Source of the DNA: Bradyrhizobium erythrophlei
GTDB taxonomy: Bacteria > Pseudomonadota > Alphaproteobacteria > Rhizobiales > Xanthobacteraceae
Direction: 5' to 3'
NCBI RefSeq assembly: GCF_900129425.1
Contig: NZ_LT670817.1
Coordinates: 7,964,001 to 8,028,000 of the forward strand
Length of the DNA stretch: 64,000 nucleotides
Shown here: positions 62,614 to 64,000 of the stretch, piece after piece
Layout: each line of letters starts with the position of its first letter
Position numbering within the stretch: position 1 is the stretch's first letter
Notes under the pieces: generated by a model
What the model was told of the DNA's origin: nothing
The model's input: only the letters and a program-made list of their open reading frames with translations
Database searches by the model: none
Made by a program: the position numbers and the translations under genes

Positions 62614-64000
62614 TTAGTGGATGTCCTTTGTGGACCCGTATCCCAGCGACGTAATCCTCCGTGCCCACTCGGAGGCGTTAGTCGAGACGACTTCTGGGTG
62701 ACCGGTCCCGCCGCAAATCAATATATGAGTGTCGTCTGACCAGAAGATCATAGTCGGGGGCTGCGCCTTTCCGGCGCGTATAGGGCGCATGCGAGCTAAC
62801 GGTAGAGCGCGCGTAGCCAACGAAAGATGCGCATTGCCCTGCTCAAACTCCCAAATCGTTAGTCCCCCAAGAGCGTCCAGTGCCGCCAGCTTGCTACCAG
62901 TCGGGCTGAACGCGACCGAGACGGTCTCGCCTACTTGCGCGGTCAATCGCGTGTAATTTGCAAAGCGGTTCAAGTCGTAAATATCAACGAAGTTCCCGTT
63001 CCCAGATACCGCAAGAAGACCACTCGCTTCATCTACCGATAGGCTTGCACTACCCTCGCGCGGCTTGCCTGCAAGCTTCGCAGCGGGCAACACCGCGACA
63101 GGCTTTCGAGTTGTAAGATCAAAAGCAACCACCGGACCGTCCCGGTAGCTGGCCAGTGCCAACCGACGTTTTCGATCTACGGTAAGTCCGAATAATCCAT
63201 CACCTTGAGGCGGTTTTGCGAACTCAAGCGTGGCCGACGAATCAGTGATAGTTATTCGGTCCGGCGTTGCCATCAAGATGTCGTCCGCTTTTCCTGCCCA
63301 CACGAGGATGGACGCACTACCCGTCTCGATCGCTCGAAAGGGTTCATCGCTGGAGCGGCGGCGAGAGTGAATTTTCTCTGGTAACGCCACGTAGAGTCGC
63401 TCCGGAGTAATCACGACAGCTTCGGCCGGCCCGTCTGTAGAAACGTAGTTGGGTTGACGCTCCTCGCCGCCATTAATCGACAATAATCCCACTTGATTTC
63501 CCAGACCTGGAATGAAGGCCAGCATATCCCTCTGAGGCGATACCGCAGCTGTCGTCCAAATTTGCTTCTCCGTTGCAGTAACAAGATCCCGATATACTTC
63601 GCCGGACTGCCGAAATGACCAAATCAGCAGCTCGTTATTGGCGTCCCGAGACGCCAACCTTTCGCCGGTCGGGTCCCACGATAGGTGCGTTATTGGAGCA
63701 CGATGACCTCTGAACTCCTCAGCTAATTCGCCCACACTTGAGCGGTCCTTTCGGCAGATACAGATTGTGTAATCGTCGCAGAGGAGCGGCAGCTCGCTGC
63801 GCGCGGGACGCCATGTGTTACTGGGCAAAGCAGCGACACCGCGTCGGCCTGCAAAATCCCCAATTGACCGGACCTCCTTGCTATCTACATCGAAGAACTG
63901 AACGCTGTCCTGCAATGTAAAGGCGAGCGTCCTCCCGTCGTAAGAGAGACTTAAATTCTGAATGACCCCTGCAAACGAAAGCGGAGTTAAGAGCGAGTGT
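62614..64000 (-). CDS. WD40-like repeat protein, 5' end beyond the window
   Basis: The frame is open to the right edge; the visible 460 codons include repeats such as APITHLSWDPTGERLASRDA, NNELLIWSFRQ, GETVSVAFSPTGSKLAALDA and LGGLTIWEFEQ, as well as NLSLSYDGRTLAFTLQD near the edge. These are WD40/TolB-like propeller blades. The N-terminus is missing, so a fused catalytic domain (a caspase-like or protease domain often precedes such repeats) cannot be excluded. Start codons inside the window are not accepted because the repeats run through. Confidence 0.68.
   Translation of the reverse strand, partial: HSLLTPLSFAGVIQNLSLSYDGRTLAFTLQDSVQFFDVDSKEVRSIGDFAGRRGVAALPSNTWRPARSELPLLCDDYTICICRKDRSSVGELAEEFRGHRAPITHLSWDPTGERLASRDANNELLIWSFRQSGEVYRDLVTATEKQIWTTAAVSPQRDMLAFIPGLGNQVGLLSINGGEERQPNYVSTDGPAEAVVITPERLYVALPEKIHSRRRSSDEPFRAIETGSASILVWAGKADDILMATPDRITITDSSATLEFAKPPQGDGLFGLTVDRKRRLALASYRDGPVVAFDLTTRKPVAVLPAAKLAGKPREGSASLSVDEASGLLAVSGNGNFVDIYDLNRFANYTRLTAQVGETVSVAFSPTGSKLAALDALGGLTIWEFEQGNAHLSLATRALPLARMRPIRAGKAQPPTMIFWSDDTHILICGGTGHPEVVSTNASEWARRITSLGYGSTKDIH

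Noticed and set aside
1..64000. CRISPR array
   Set aside because: No series of regularly spaced identical repeats was found; the direct repeats seen are pairs linked to IS-type sequences.

Overview
The window looks like an accessory, IS-rich stretch of a Bradyrhizobium-type alphaproteobacterial chromosome (Rhizobiales, Nitrobacteraceae). This rests on recognised family signatures, not on any search: tandem ABC_sub_bind (PF04392) lipid/solute-binding proteins with twin-arginine leaders, DUF1236 and DUF2934 proteins, a phasin, PilZ and HD-GYP proteins, many tiny conserved rhizobial ORFs, and rhizobial IS110, IS30, IS21 and IS5-like sequences.

Layout. 0-5 kb: small secreted or lipoproteins, a frameshifted SLOG-family gene and a 496-aa secreted protein. 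5.4-10 kb: a three-gene mannose block (class I phosphomannose isomerase, a GT4 glycosyltransferase with a second alpha-helical domain, and a GH130 phosphorylase-type protein). 10-20 kb: about twenty very short genes, several broken (truncated Ku, truncated methyltransferase, three frameshifted genes), and a PilZ protein. 20.1-26.4 kb: an IS110-family element, a solo lpxD, a 218-bp MITE with a 5-bp target duplication, small membrane/secreted proteins and an intact IS30 element. 27-32.8 kb: a periplasmic oxidoreductase operon (2Fe-2S subunit, molybdopterin subunit, PQQ dehydrogenase with a lanthanide-type Asp pair, a small secreted protein, a Rieske protein). 33.6-39.6 kb: four tandem paralogous substrate-binding proteins without permease or ATPase, interrupted by IS110-family elements. 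41-42.6 kb: a deleted IS110 element. 42.9-45.5 kb: PilZ, HD-GYP and a third, decayed gene. 46.6-50.3 kb: an AI-2E-type transporter and a Wza-like polysaccharide export lipoprotein. 50.6-58.8 kb: small genes, a phasin, and a degenerate island with remnants of a group II intron reverse transcriptase, Ku, a tRNA-Arg 5' half and an IS21 istA. 59-64 kb: a secreted Memo-CapA fusion facing a MORN-repeat protein and a WD40-like protein that runs off the right edge.

Most notable observation. The three full-length IS110-family elements each carry a non-coding 3' segment whose short subsegments agree with the DNA flanking that particular insertion. In the two close copies, the RNA-like region is identical over 82 nt and again over 37 nt, but a 35-nt window between these blocks differs; in each copy that window matches its own flank (9/9 left and 6/7 right in one copy, 9/9 right and about 5/9 left in the other). 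The third, distant element shows 7/7 right and 7/8 left matches with the same 26-nt offset between the two guide segments. This fits IS110/IS1111 bridge (seek) RNAs, and suggests that these elements target a recurring TGGCAC-containing sequence found downstream of the substrate-binding protein paralogs.

Limits. No search or composition calculation was run; family names come from reading the translations. The number of frameshifts in otherwise conserved genes (19.0, 19.6, 45 kb and others) could be genuine decay or sequencing error.
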